NCBI RefSeq assembly: GCF_964355755.1
Contig: NC_092678.1
Location: 6,792,922-6,856,921, forward strand
DNA from: Antedon mediterranea
Lineage: Eukaryota > Echinodermata > Crinoidea > Comatulida > Antedonidae
Direction: 5' to 3'
DNA: 64,000 bases
Shown piece by piece: positions 19,601-31,900 of the stretch. Positions within the stretch are counted from its first letter, which is position 1, and each line of letters begins with the position of its first letter. A program made the translations under genes and the position numbers. The notes under the pieces are model-generated. The model saw nothing but the letters and a program-made list of their open reading frames with translations. It did no database searches and was not told the DNA's origin.

Positions 19601-21784
19601 CTAGTATAAATGGACACAACATGCACTGTATATACACGTACCGTCCAGCTTTGACCAGTGCTTCAGCCCTGTTCTGCAATAGTTGGTAGAATTTCAGTTT
19701 ATAGGCCTGTCTTACATCATTATCTGCAGCCGCTCTAGGACAATAGACACAGATGACCACTACTTCTTTCAAATGTCCATCTATGCATCTATCAAGTTAA
19801 ATAGAATACTGTATTTAAGAATATAAAAAGTGCAAGGATTTCCAAAAAGAGGAAGGCACAGCAGGTACATTTATTTACAACAGAAATGTATAGTCTTGAA
19901 AGGGGATATTTTATCAACATCATCAGTGTACCCCTACTAAGGGGACACTTTCAGGACCTAAGAAATTATCCCCTTAATAGAGGTTCCTCTTTATAGGGGT
20001 TACTATAGTTGAAGTACTAAAACATATATTTCCTCTTATGTCCCTTTAATAGGGGTGTTCCTTGAATAGGATGCAAGGATGTAAGCTGCAGTGCAAGCGA
20101 ATTGACCAATCACAAGCAACAGTTAGAATAATCTATCACTTTTGATTGGTCAATGCACATATTGGGAACCAAGCTACTGTAATAACAATACTAATGAAAA
20201 TGGTACAGTATACTTACATTTTATGTAGGGTCATGACTGATCTCCCCTCAGAATCCAATGAAACAAGATCTTCGTCAGAGAATCCATTTGTGTTACTATA
20301 ACATCCAATGCTCCCCTGACCTAGGGATGACGTAAGAGCACCTGACAGCCCTTCCTCAGCAGAGACCGGTATGAAACCATCCTTGCAATAAATGGCAACA
20401 CCTGTTAAAAACAATGTTAAATCAGCAACTAAGGCCAAAGAAATATATATTTGTGGTTCTCATCAGATTGAATTTGAGTTTCACCCAGAAGTTCAAACAA
20501 TGTTAGACATTTAAGTTATGTACAGTACCTGAGTAGCCACTCCTCTTTTTTGAGAAACTGAAGAAACTCTTGTAACCTTCAACATTGGCAATTGGTTCAT
20601 CAAGAAGATCTCCTAATGAAAAGAAAAAAAAGTTATCAATAATTAAAATATTGGTCAGTGGAATGCAAATGATTCTACTCATCACATGCATAATGTATTG
20701 AGGTGTTCGTAGCAGCAGTAGATGTTACCAGTCCATCATCTCTCATACAAATATGTTTCGAAATTTCTTTTATCCAGCTGTCATTCGGACACTTGTCAAT
20801 GTCAGTATATTGTATGAGACACTTGAGAGTGATGCGACACTTTGTAATTGTTTTTGTTAGTTTTTGATTTATCTGTTTTTGTATATATAAGAGCAAAAAT
20901 ATTTTCTATGTACATTTTATATGCAAATGACAATAAATGGAAGTAATTTTCCACTGATGAATGAATGGATTGATTAATTAAAAATTGATCACACATTTGA
21001 CTGAATTAGTTGGTTGGAGAGTGATTTTGTAGGTTCGATTATAATCTCGGACAATTTTTGTTCTTATGTCTTTTACTTTGTAATAGTCACGACACCATCA
21101 TCTTTACTAGTCTTACCATTAGGGGATATTTTGAGGTTCATGGGAAGGGGGCCCGATCTTCTAAATAGCGAATGCAATTACTACTACTGTTCCGCTGACC
21201 ACCCACAGCATAAATGAAATTATCCTAGCAGTAGGCCTTCCCAGGCTTGCCATGATTGAGTAATTTTATTCTAGTCTACTAGCATAGCTAGTAGTAGGCC
21301 TAGCCCTAGGCTAATTAGGCCTAGGCCTAGATACGGCAAGATCAGATAGATAGTAGTAGTAGTAGTAGTAGAGTAGGCCTAGCCTAGTTAGTAGTAGGCC
21401 TATCTATTATTATTCTTAGGCCTACTACTAGGCTCATTACTAGGCTATATTAATAAATTTAGTACAGTATGCTTAAAAGAAATCAATACAAACACGTGAA
21501 ACCTAGAGAGATGAGAGTTCTTAGATCTAGGCATAGCCTAGCCCTATTATACCAGTTAGGCCTAGTTGGGCGATGCGTGAACACGGCCACTTTCCAGTGG
21601 CGACGAACACGTTACACACCATGATCCTGCCATTCTACCAGGCGTAGCTAAATTATAGGACAAACTTACTTGTTATTTTTGTCTCCTGCAGACAGATAAT
21701 GTCAGCATTAAGCGAATCGAATAGTTGTTTCAGAGGTATTTTCATTGCACGAATACCGTTGACATTCCATGTTAAAATTCGCAT
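16621..21784 (-). CDS. APEX2: APEX2, AP endonuclease 2
   Basis: APE2 is a nuclear 3'-5' exonuclease, phosphodiesterase and weak AP endonuclease in base-excision repair and ATR-Chk1 signalling. Six exons join in frame: 21670-21784, 20529-20612, 20218-20401, 19642-19788, 19028-19097 and 16621-17655. They give 544 residues against 518 in human. Active-site residues of the exonuclease-endonuclease-phosphatase fold are all present: N7 (WNVNG), E34 (CLQETK), Tyr and Arg of VYCPRA, D184 and N186 (GDINSCH), D285 (RIDFIF), and D311-H312 (GSDHCPV). A PIP box, Q344-xx-L347-xx-F350-F351, should bind PCNA; a second PIP-like KGNLLNFF is at 400-407. The C-terminus is a GRF zinc finger with C496, H499, C522 and C536. 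The linker from 355 to 490 is Ser/Lys-rich. The ATG lies just before MRILTWNVNGIR, the usual start. Introns hold MITE-A copies and a 5S-derived SINE. Confidence 0.95.
17812..18083 (-). mobile_element. 5S rRNA-derived SINE, copy 2
   Basis: It has the same 5S-derived head and body as the copy at 15549-15828, in the same orientation. It lies in the last intron of APEX2. The 5S part again includes CTGGTTAGAGCTTGGATGG and GGAGACCATCTGGGAATA. The body has GGGCACTGGACGAGAGAAG and ends GTGCTTTAAACAGTC. Confidence 0.85.
18786..19006. mobile_element. MITE-A copy in APEX2 intron 5
   Basis: The left end AAAGCTCTGTCTACACTATC and the right end TTTAATAGTGTATGACAGAG are inverted. TAA flanks both sides. It has extra ATATTTGGGTAT repeats inside. 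The right end lies about 20 bases beyond the donor of the exon at 19028-19097. Confidence 0.8.
19319..19436. mobile_element. MITE-A copy, left end truncated, in APEX2 intron 4
   Basis: GTGCCCAAATATGGTGG, the centre ATGTCCATATATGGGCACAT and the right end GTTTGATAGTGTAGACAGAG are present. The left terminal repeat is not recognisable. Confidence 0.7.
19920..20065. repeat. Family E repeat in APEX2 intron 3
   Basis: Inverted motifs CCTACTAAGGGGACAC, CCCCTTAATAGAGGTTCC and CCCTTTAATAGGGGTG identify this family. It also occurs at about 11020, 14405, 31305-31490 and 49778-50430. It is probably a non-autonomous DNA transposon with poorly preserved ends. Confidence 0.55.
20613..21669. other. APEX2 intron 1 with AGGCCTA-rich stretch
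   Basis: The part from 21220 to 21560 is dense in TAGGCCTA/CTAGGCCTAG motifs and contains (TAG)n at 21351-21371. The part from 20700 to 20830 holds a minus-strand open frame rich in Cys, Asp and Lys that matches no family I know. It is not needed to join the flanking APEX2 exons, which fit in phase without it. Confidence 0.5.
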
Positions 21785-22612
21785 GTTTTTAGGTGAAACT
21801 TTTGAATTCCCAGGGACTTTTTTTTCAATGTTTTTTCCACTAGGATTTTCCAGGCGGTCAGTCGCGTCAACACTATGGTAAAACGCGTCACCTAAACACG
21901 AACATGACGTAAACTTTGAAAGCGTATGTTTCTTGTACAGTACTTTAAAAATCTATTTATATTATTATTATTATAAGATATTTTACTTATGTTTTACCTA
22001 CATGAAAATCCTAAGTATATTATTATAATAACTATAATATTAATTGACAATCTGGAAAAAGAAAACACCCAAGAAATACTGTACTGGCGTTGAAGAATGC
22101 ACTGGCTACAACTGGACAGAGCTGGATGGAGTCTAGACAGAATCGTCCATCAGATTTTAAATCTGACTAAAATTAAGGATTTAGGCGTGTCAAAGTTAAT
22201 ATAACTTTTTTTGCTAAAGCAAGTTCTAAAAATCTGGGCCGTACCAGCCAGTACAGTTGGGAAAGTTTCAATTTCAACTCGACCACATCTTCAAGGAGGT
22301 CTTTGTCAACCGTAGATTGGTGGCCCGCACAAAGATTATTCCCTTTTCTTGCAACTGCACCACTTTATTTCTCTAGCTACGGCATTGTAAGTCCGGCCCC
22401 ATGAGGGAAAATGAAACGGCTATGAGCGCCATTGGCTAAAATCGGGGCCGCGGAGCAGTACACCCCCGAGGAAAAAACGGGCATTAAAATATGTTGAGAA
22501 GAGGCTAAAAAACCTCTGCGTTACGCCACTATCTACTTCCAAAATAATTAGAAAAAATTGAGCTACTCAAACAGCAGTGAAACAACAAGTATATGTTTTT
22601 ACAGTTGGACAC
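21785..22612. other. Spacer with presumed APEX2 promoter
   Basis: Lies upstream of the APEX2 start and downstream of the HSP90B1 3' end. Nothing specific was recognised as a promoter. A stretch at 22375-22535 ends in GCGTTACGCCACT, like the end of the hAT-type element at 44026-44213, and may be a degraded transposon. Confidence 0.45.
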
Positions 22613-22618
22613 TTTATT
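22613..22618 (-). terminator. Likely HSP90B1 polyadenylation signal
   Basis: TTTATT on the plus strand reads AATAAA on the minus strand, about 590 bases after the HSP90B1 stop. I saw no closer match in the intervening UTR. Confidence 0.5.
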
Positions 22619-23209
22619 ATAAAACATGTGCCGTGGTAAATTAATGAACTTCTCGTTTTTTAACAACAAATATTTTCATCTTTGTGAAACAATAATTATG
22701 GTATGATTATAATATATTTGTACATAATGAAATTCTTTGCATAAGATTGAGTTGTTGATCCTTACATGGATCTAAATATTACAGTGTTTTCTACCCACAA
22801 AACCTTTCCCATCGACAATAAATTCAAATATAAAATCGAAAAAAAAGAACAAATTTAGTCTCTTTTGGGCTAAAAAATGTTGTTAAAAAGTTAAAAGTAT
22901 TAAAAACATCCATTTAATAGTGTAATAAGTTCCCAGAGACAATAACATTTTAAGCATTATTTTTTAAATAACATTTTTTTAATAACAATATTGGATGAAA
23001 AAAGTATAGAATTAAACAAATGTCTAGAATTATGGACGAACGCTTGCTCAATGATGCGTGAAAATAAATAGTTTTTGAGTTCAAGGAGCAGCATTGGTTG
23101 GTCTAATTATTTTTGGCTAAAGGTCAACAGTTGTAACAATCTACGTATTGCAACCGGATGTTTTGCGAATGAGCGAATGAATTGTCCGTCCTTGTTGCGC
23201 AATCATCTC

Positions 23210-26200
23210 TTATAATTCATCTTTTTTTTCTGCTTTTTCTGTTTCCTCCTGTTGAAATAAAAAATCAACATAAATTAATAATACGCAAGGAAGTGTGTTG
23301 TAACAAATATTTACATGATTGATTTGTACAACAATGTATGAAAATTGTATAACAAATTAACAAATCTCGTAGAAAGAGATGCTTTTTTGACCCAATGCCC
23401 CTGGTTTAGGAACCTTAAGTGGCTGGACATATTTTAATGCCTGTTTTTATATCTGAACCCTGCTCAGTGCACCCCCCCCCCCCCTTCATTCAATATACAT
23501 ATGTGTATATCTTACCTTTTCTTGAACTGGTTCCTGCGTTGGTTCGGCCTCCTCCTCATCTTCTGCTTCATCATCATCATTGTCATTATCATCGTCACCA
23601 GCCTCATCCTCATCCTCTTCCTCCTCTTCCCATTCTTCAGGCTGAAAATAGAGATGGATTCAAAATAAGATCTTATAAAACACTTTATTTAATTAGAAAT
23701 TCTCATCAAAATTTTGCATGCAAGAATTGCATCCATGCACTAAGTTCATTAAACATAAAAGTCAGAAAACAACAACAAAAATCATGACCGTTAAAAAGGA
23801 AATTTATTTTTTATACAAAAACATTGGACAATAAGACATAACCAATATGATGATTAGGAAGGAAAGAAGAAATTAGAAGAAATGGAATTTTAATCTTAAT
23901 TTCATTTTTCTTTTTCATAGATGAACTTTGTCCTTTGGGCTGAGCATTACTAAATTAACATATAATTTCAATCTAGTTTATAATTTAACCTTTTTTTTGC
24001 ATTTAGTTAACAAGGAAGTAGAGGATCTAATAAAATTTGGAGAAATTGCACCTTTTCTTAAATTTGAATATCGTCAACAATGGAGAGTTGAAAGGTCAAT
24101 AATAGGTCAAATACGAAAATCAACCAACCTTTGCGTCTGGGTCAATGTTCATGCTCATTTTCAACATTTTCTCGATTCGACCAGCAAAGGCTGCTGGGTC
24201 TTCTAGAGCGTATCCAGATCGAAGGACGGCAGTCTCAAACATAACATTGGCAAGGTCTATAGCCGTGGCATCCTCTGCATCAGACTCTACTCTTTGGAGA
24301 AGTTCTTTAACTAAAGGATGTTTTGGGTTAATTTCAAGAGTTTTCTTCTGTCCTTTGTAGAATCTACATAAAACATAAGCAAAAGGTAAAAAAATTATAC
24401 TCGACAACAGATACTTGCATCAGTCGTTTTGATTGGCCGAAACATTACAAGTCTTTGTGTAAAGTGCCAATCGTCTAAACTGCATGAATAGATGTTACAC
24501 ATACAAGTCCTTTTTGTGTAAATGCCACTAAACATTTGTTTACAACAGGGGTGAAAATGGGTTTAATACAGGGGAAGAAATGAACCAAGCCCCAGAGTAA
24601 CCCTACCCTTCTAATGATAATCCTTGGTGGTTTCAAAGTACCATGTGTGTATACTGGACCAGAACTATGGTTGAGTGACTTGTTGCCCATTGGCAATTTA
24701 AGCTAGTGTGAAAATCCATGGTTCTGTGGTAGAAAGGAAGAGTCTTCTCAGATAAGGAATATAAACCATAGGTCCAGTTACACATCTAGCTCATGTGAAC
24801 TTGTACATCTTTAACCGGTTGCCCCCGTCATTCTTTAACTGAAGAGGTCACCAAGAATAAAGAAATAATAAAAATAATGCAATACTGTAACATACCCTGT
24901 GTTTGAGTCTTTAGCCTGTGCATAGGCTTGTGCTGTCATGATACGTTCCATATTTCCAGACCATCCGTACGAACTGGCGACCAAAGCACATGGTGAATCG
25001 GTAAGACGTTGCGATACCTTGGCATCCTTGATCTAATGAAAAAAAAACATTTATAACATTACTACAGCTCAACATATAAAACGGAGGCTTGCTTGCACCA
25101 CATTTTATCGATTTCAAACTAACAAAATAACATTATAAATGCGAAGAAATTTAAACTAACATTATAAATGCGAAGAAATTTAAACATCACATGCAAACAA
25201 TTAAGAGATCCTAGGTGTGCACAGGTGTCTTGTGAAGGACAGCGCCACCAGCTAGGCTCGGATAAAAGTAACAGGGCCAGGCTAGGTATACATCTGATGT
25301 CATATTTGTGTAAAATGAAATCAGTAATATTTCTATTGTTTGACCTTTATATAGCTATTACCAAACTTCAGCAAAAAGTTTCAAAGTGTTAAGAAATCTT
25401 GAAGACTACAAATGGGTGTGTTCGTTTTCTCTCAATAGTTTATTTTAATAAGAGGAATTTTTCCAAAATTTGGTCGATTTGACACTTAAAACATACCTTA
25501 TCTTGAAGAGCACTTTCTTTCAGCCACTCTGTGAGTGGTTCAAATTCCTTCTCCAATTCCTCACGTTTCTCTTTCTGTTTATCAGATTCATCGCCCATCT
25601 TTAATCCTTCTTTTGCAACGTTCTGGAATTTCTTTCCTTCAAACTCTGGTAGAGACTGAATGCAGTACTCATCAACTGGCTCTGTCAAGTACAAGACCTC
25701 GTAACCCTTCTTGAGGAGTCTCTCAACAAATGGTGATGTTTCAACCTGAAAGGAAGTACAAAGCGTTTTACAGATAACTATCACTCTCAGACTTTCTGAA
25801 AAACAGAAACTCTTCCAATACCAGACATCTCTTGAGCTTCAAAATGTCTCAAAATCTGTTTTGATCATTAAATACACATTCCGAAAACCAGACTTTCCAT
25901 AAAACCATACATATTAGTTATTATCTATATTCCAGTAAGGGATTTTGACTAGCATCAGAAGTATGAGACACCTCTGTGCTATATTGTTTGTATCCATAGG
26001 CTACTCTCATCCTTCGGACAGGACATAAAGCTGTTGGTTCTGTACACATACAATTACATACTATTTGAATAGTGAATGAATCGAACCAATCACTGAACAT
26101 CACCATATATCTAGCTTTGTGGTTAAAGATGTTGGCTACCAATCCCAGTGTCTTGGTTAAAATTCTTTCGGATGTCAGGATTTTTTTCTCATGACAAAAA

Positions 26201-28905
26201 TAAATTGACTCCGAAAGAGTTTGTTTATATAGAGAATGTTTTATTTGTTTTGTGACCTGGAATGTCAACTTTAAGAAAAAAAAACTAAAATAAATATTAC
26301 CTCTTTTCGTCCAGTTCCAGCCATGAAATAAATATGTTCTTGTTTTTCCTTCATTCTCTCAATGTACTCTGGCAGGCTGGTGACCTCGGTGTCAGAATTA
26401 GAGGAGCTGAATCGTACCAACTTAGCTAGACGAGATCGGTTGCTGTTATCTTCAATTATTCCAAGCTTGATGTTGGTTCCATATTCTTTCCAGAATTCAT
26501 TTTTAAATTTATCGGCGTCCATCTTTTTGATCATGTCCAATGTCTGTACATAAATCATAACATTTATTTATTATTCAGAATCTAAAAACAAACACAATAG
26601 ACAGTGCATTGCTGAACTATAATAATGAAATTAATAATGAATATTATAAAGAGGACAACAAAAACTACTAGGATAAAAATGAGAAAAAAAGAGAATGACA
26701 CAAAAAGAAAACTTCTGTAAGTCTATGCACATTCTGGCCAATAATCGCTCTGATTAGACAGGTCTCTTTCACAAGATGTACAATGTTCGGGATGAATGTT
26801 TTTATGAGTTAAAAGATCAACTGTTCTATTCAACAAGTTGGAGACGAGTATTGCGACTACAAATAACTGCATCTCGTTGACCGATTAATTAATTTACCTT
26901 TCTGACCAATTTCTTCTTGATAACCTTAAGAAGTTTGTGCTGTTGAAGAGTTTCTCGAGAAACATTCAATGGAAGGTCATCGGAATCAACAACACCGTTG
27001 ACGAAATTGAGGTATTTTGGCATCATGCTCTCAAAGTCATCAGTGATGAAAACACGTCGGACATACATCTGAAGAAAGAGGTAACAAGTAATAATAAAAT
27101 TAAGATAAACAGTCATTTTAGGTTGAAATTGAAATGATTCATCATACGGTATTAGACCCTCTAAGCATTTTTTCATAATTGGGTGGTTTATTACCCTCAT
27201 GAATAATTCAGAAATATATTTTCTTTGGCATTGCAATAAAACATTGACACCATTGTCAAAAATCGCATCTGAATATAAAGAGGATCACCTCAAAAGTTTA
27301 GAAATGATATTCGTATAGTTTCAAATCATAGTTGCGGTTTCAGGATTTTAAAATAAAATTCTAAAAATAGGAAAAATGAAGTGTTAAACTTAACCTACTG
27401 TATTTATGGAAATTTAGGATTGGGATTTTTCTAAAAATTCGACCTTTGTGACTTTTCGACTTAGGCAAGGAGTTGACTGTTTATAACTACGAACCTTAAT
27501 GTGGTCAACCTTCTTTCCGTATTCCTGGAACATTCCTTGTGGAGCAGTCTTTGGGATGAAGAGGATGGACCTGAAGGTTACTTCTCCTTCCGCTGTGAAG
27601 TGGGTCTTTGATATCGGTTCATCAGAAGCCTTGGTGAAGCTCTTGTAGAAGTCATTGTATTCTTCATCCGTAACCTCTTTCGGGCTAAAATATAAATGTA
27701 ACAATATAAATTTATATAAACATTGTTTCATGAAATTTAATTTTTATTTTATAAAACGTTCATTCAATTTTTGTAATTTCATGGCAAAGCTAGACAATCT
27801 TGCTATTAAAAAATACATAGTCTAATCAATCAAGGCAATCTAACAACATAATGCTGAGCTACGGAGATCAAAGGGTCTATCTGCGGATGCGACATGACCA
27901 TTATTTACATAGTACATTATAGTATTTGTCACAGCCAAACATAAGATCAAAGGACTGTTAGAAGTTCCTATCTTGGCAAGGCAAGCTCAATGTCCTGTTA
28001 GATTGTCTTGGTATAATTGTATTCAATATTGTTTATTGCTGATAGCGCATAAAAGCGTGGTTGCACAATGCATGATGGGAAGGAGTTGGGGGAAAACAAG
28101 ATTATTTCCCTAATTTCTTTCAATCATGTGTCGCACAAAGTTTTTATCGATAGATAACAGCTAAACATAACAATTCTTGATGTGAAACAAGCCGATTGTG
28201 TCAATTAGACAGCAGGAAAGCCAGAATATATTTGATGGTCGTACCTTCTGGTCCAGATGGGTTTACTCTCGTTCATCAACTTCCAATCCCACGTTGTCTT
28301 TTCAACCGATTTGGTCTTTGGTTTCTTCTCTTCTTCGTCTTCAGTCTCTACTTCAGCTTCTACAAAACAAACAATTTGAAAAGTTTAATTATAATAGACA
28401 CAGATTTAGATTAGAAAATACAGAAACAAAAAATATACTTAATACCAGTATATACAGATTTCCTCATCTTTATCGTTTCAAATTAATTAATTAAATTTCA
28501 GTATATCACCGGGCGGTTTAGAATTAATGTTCTTTGCCTCTTGTGTTTATATATATAAAAGTATCTCTTCGGAGATCCCGCCTCGTGAATAAAAATACTG
28601 AAAGATGAGGGTGTATCAATTTGATCTCTGTTGCGCGTGCGTACAACTGAGGACTAGTGCTGTTCCGCCGTACCACGCCGAGAATGTTAAAGAGTCGTTA
28701 TCCAATCGAGTTCGAACAATACCATGAAAGCCCCAGTGGTCTAATGGTTAGGACATCTGCATATCAAGCAGGCGGTCCGAGTTCGAGTCTCGGTTGGGGC
28801 GACTTTTTCTCATTCTCACAGATTTCCTCATCTTTATCGTTTCAAATTAATTAATTAAATTTCAGTATATCACCGGGCGGTTTAGAATTAATGTTCTTTG
28901 CCTCT

Positions 28906-28948
<43 letters not shown>

Positions 28949-31900
28949 TTGACCAACAAGGAAGGAAATAAACATTAAAAAAAATGTTACCTTCATCTTC
29001 CTTTTCTTCGTCTTTCTTCTCTTCATCAGCTGGTGGCGCTTCTTCCTCCTCATCCTCAATTGGTTCCTCAACCGTTTCAGTCTGTAGTAAAATAATTATA
29101 TTATGTTTTTAATAATTTGAAAATTCAATTTTTTTATCGACACAGTTGATCATGCCCCTAGTTCTCTGTGCCTATAAATAAGAGAATATTAGCAAATAAT
29201 TTTTAAATTTCAACTTTATTAATAAAAAAATAAAATTTAGATTTAGGGACCGTCTTAAAAATTCATTGGACAATGTAATTTTAGAAAAATATACCTTGCT
29301 TGCCCACAGGTAGATGGGGAAGTTGATAAACTGACTGTATTTCTTGACAAGCTTCTCAATAGTGTCAGGCTCTAGGTAATCATAAGCTTCTTCCTTCAAG
29401 TGCAAGCTGAAAATATTAAATAAAACAATATTAATATATTTATAATGATACAGCAAGGAATATAGCAATGATCCCTTCTTGAGGGACAAATAGAAGATAA
29501 AAGAAGAAGAGGCAGATTTCGTAGGAAATGGATTGATGACAAAAAAGAATAGATCAACACCAACAGTGTGTGAAGCAGGCATTGGATAGAGACGGCCGAT
29601 TTGATTGAATTATACCAGTGTATGCATTTGATTGGTTGATTTCGTATCACATGCTGTTCATTATTTAGTTTCAAATTAAGAGAAATTCTTAAATATTTAT
29701 TTAAGTGGAAAAACTTAAATAAAGTTAAATTTAATTAATACCGTACCTGATTGTGGTTCCACGTTTGAGTGTATCGCCACGTGGATCTTCAGTTACGGAG
29801 AATTCACTCGAGTTGGATTCCCAGATGTATTGTTTATCGTCATTGTGTTTAGACGTCACAACTACTGTATCGGCAACTGTAATATTAAAGGACGAAAATT
29901 TTGTTACTACTGTTGTGTCGATAACAAGGCTATATAATAAGGATGAGGCTATCGGCATGGTCAAAGCTATATAATAATTTAAAGTTTTATAGGAACAACG
30001 GCACAGTGAATATATACGCTATATGCATGGTCAATCGTGATAATAGAGAATATTGGATTACATGCATGTTGCCGACTTTTATTATGCAACACCAATGTTT
30101 AGTGGGAAATTGACCATAAAGGCCTATTTATACAAACAAGCAGTATGATCCTGGATAGATATATATTCTATGTGGTTTTCTGTGTAAATTGATCATTATG
30201 CAAATCTGAACTGGCCAATCAGCATTGTCTTATTTTCTTGGGGGCAATTATACAAAAAAAAAATATTTTCTCTGTTTTTATTATATTGAATCTGTGGTAA
30301 TGTTGGGAGACTTGTTGGGCAAGCCTTCTAGTGTTGGCCCCAGTTATAAACTGAATAAATTACTAATATATGAATGCTACCAGTAAAATGCTGGTATTTC
30401 ATTTGTTTACTTAACTAAAATAATACTAGCAAACATTATACTGGAGTAAACCAGTTTACATTTTGTTATTATAAATAATGATTGGATATTGAAACTGAAC
30501 AACACTTACCCAAGAAAGAGGAATAAAATCCAACACCAAACTGACCAATCAAATCACTTGCTTCGCCCTCACCGCCTTTCTGTAATAGAAAATTTCAGAA
30601 CAGGGAATATTGAATGAAAGTTGAGAATTTTAGGCTTAAATAGATGATAAACCTATGATTAATATGTTGCAATAAAACAAGGGGGGTTAGGGGGAGGGAA
30701 GGTTAGTGGGAGGGAGGGTTGGTTAGGGTTAGACAAGTTTTAAAAGTATTGTTTGAATGTTTGCATGGCGAATAAACACTAATAAAGTTTGGTTTATGGT
30801 ACACCATGAGTTTCCAAAAGTATGGTTGAGAATGGTTAATTTTTTATTCTACAACCAAGTTTTCCCTAAGAGCGTTACTCCAAAGAATCGATTGTCGAGA
30901 AAATATTCTCAATTTTACTTTATTTTATTTTTGGACACAAAAACCTTACTTCATTAGTATCAAGTTTGATAGTGTAGACAGAGCTTTATAATTTGTTATA
31001 TTGAGAAAATGCATACTTACAGATAATTTGTCAAAGAATTCGCTTGTTCCCGATTTGGCAATTGTACCCAGATTCTTAACCAAATCATCTTTAGTCATTC
31101 CAATACCAGTGTCAGTTACATGTAGCATGTGATTGTCCTTATCAGCCTAAAAGTACACAAACAAATTAATTAACTTGTCTCTTATTGGAGCACCATATTT
31201 TATCTACTCCTTTCAGAAACACAATGGGAATGGTGTGACCATCCTGGTTGTATTTCGAATACTCTATTGGTTGTGTGAAAATTTAGTATGTAGGTCAAAT
31301 TTAGGTCCAGGTCACAGTAAACCCTCATTAAGGATATTGAAGAACATATATATTACCATTTATTACACGAGAAAGAGGAGTTTCTCCTGGGATTGGCCAT
31401 GGTGTTAAATTCATATATTACCCTCATTCATTATATGGAAAAGTGTCCCTTTAATAGGGATTCTCAAAGCAGGAGGATTCTACTGTAATTTGCTTTTAGT
31501 ATAAATATATTTTTTTCCCCAAGTGCAAGCTAATTGTATAATCCCACCCCCTTGTACGTGAAATTTGCCCGAATTTGGGAGGTGGGACTATACCCGGGGA
31601 TTTCCCGCTGCATGAACTGAAAATGACGATATTTCTTCTAGCTACGATTTAGGCTATCTAAAAGCTATATTCCGATGTAGGCCTTTTTGGTGAGAAATTG
31701 ACGTCGGCCTAGCTAGCTTCAGTAGGCCTAGGCCCACCTCTGGCCTAATGTTAAATTATACACTGAGACTTTGCATGGGGATATGCTTGCGTGCGAAGAT
31801 AATTGTAAAGTCGGGGTGGGATTATACCCGAGGCGGGATTATACCCGAGGAACTATGGTAATTCAAATCTTACCTTAATTTTTATACTTAGTTCTTCGGT

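Noticed and set aside
28862-29071. 69-codon minus-strand frame rich in Lys/Arg
   Set aside because: It is an alternative frame across HSP90B1 exon 9 and the TA-tailed SINE.
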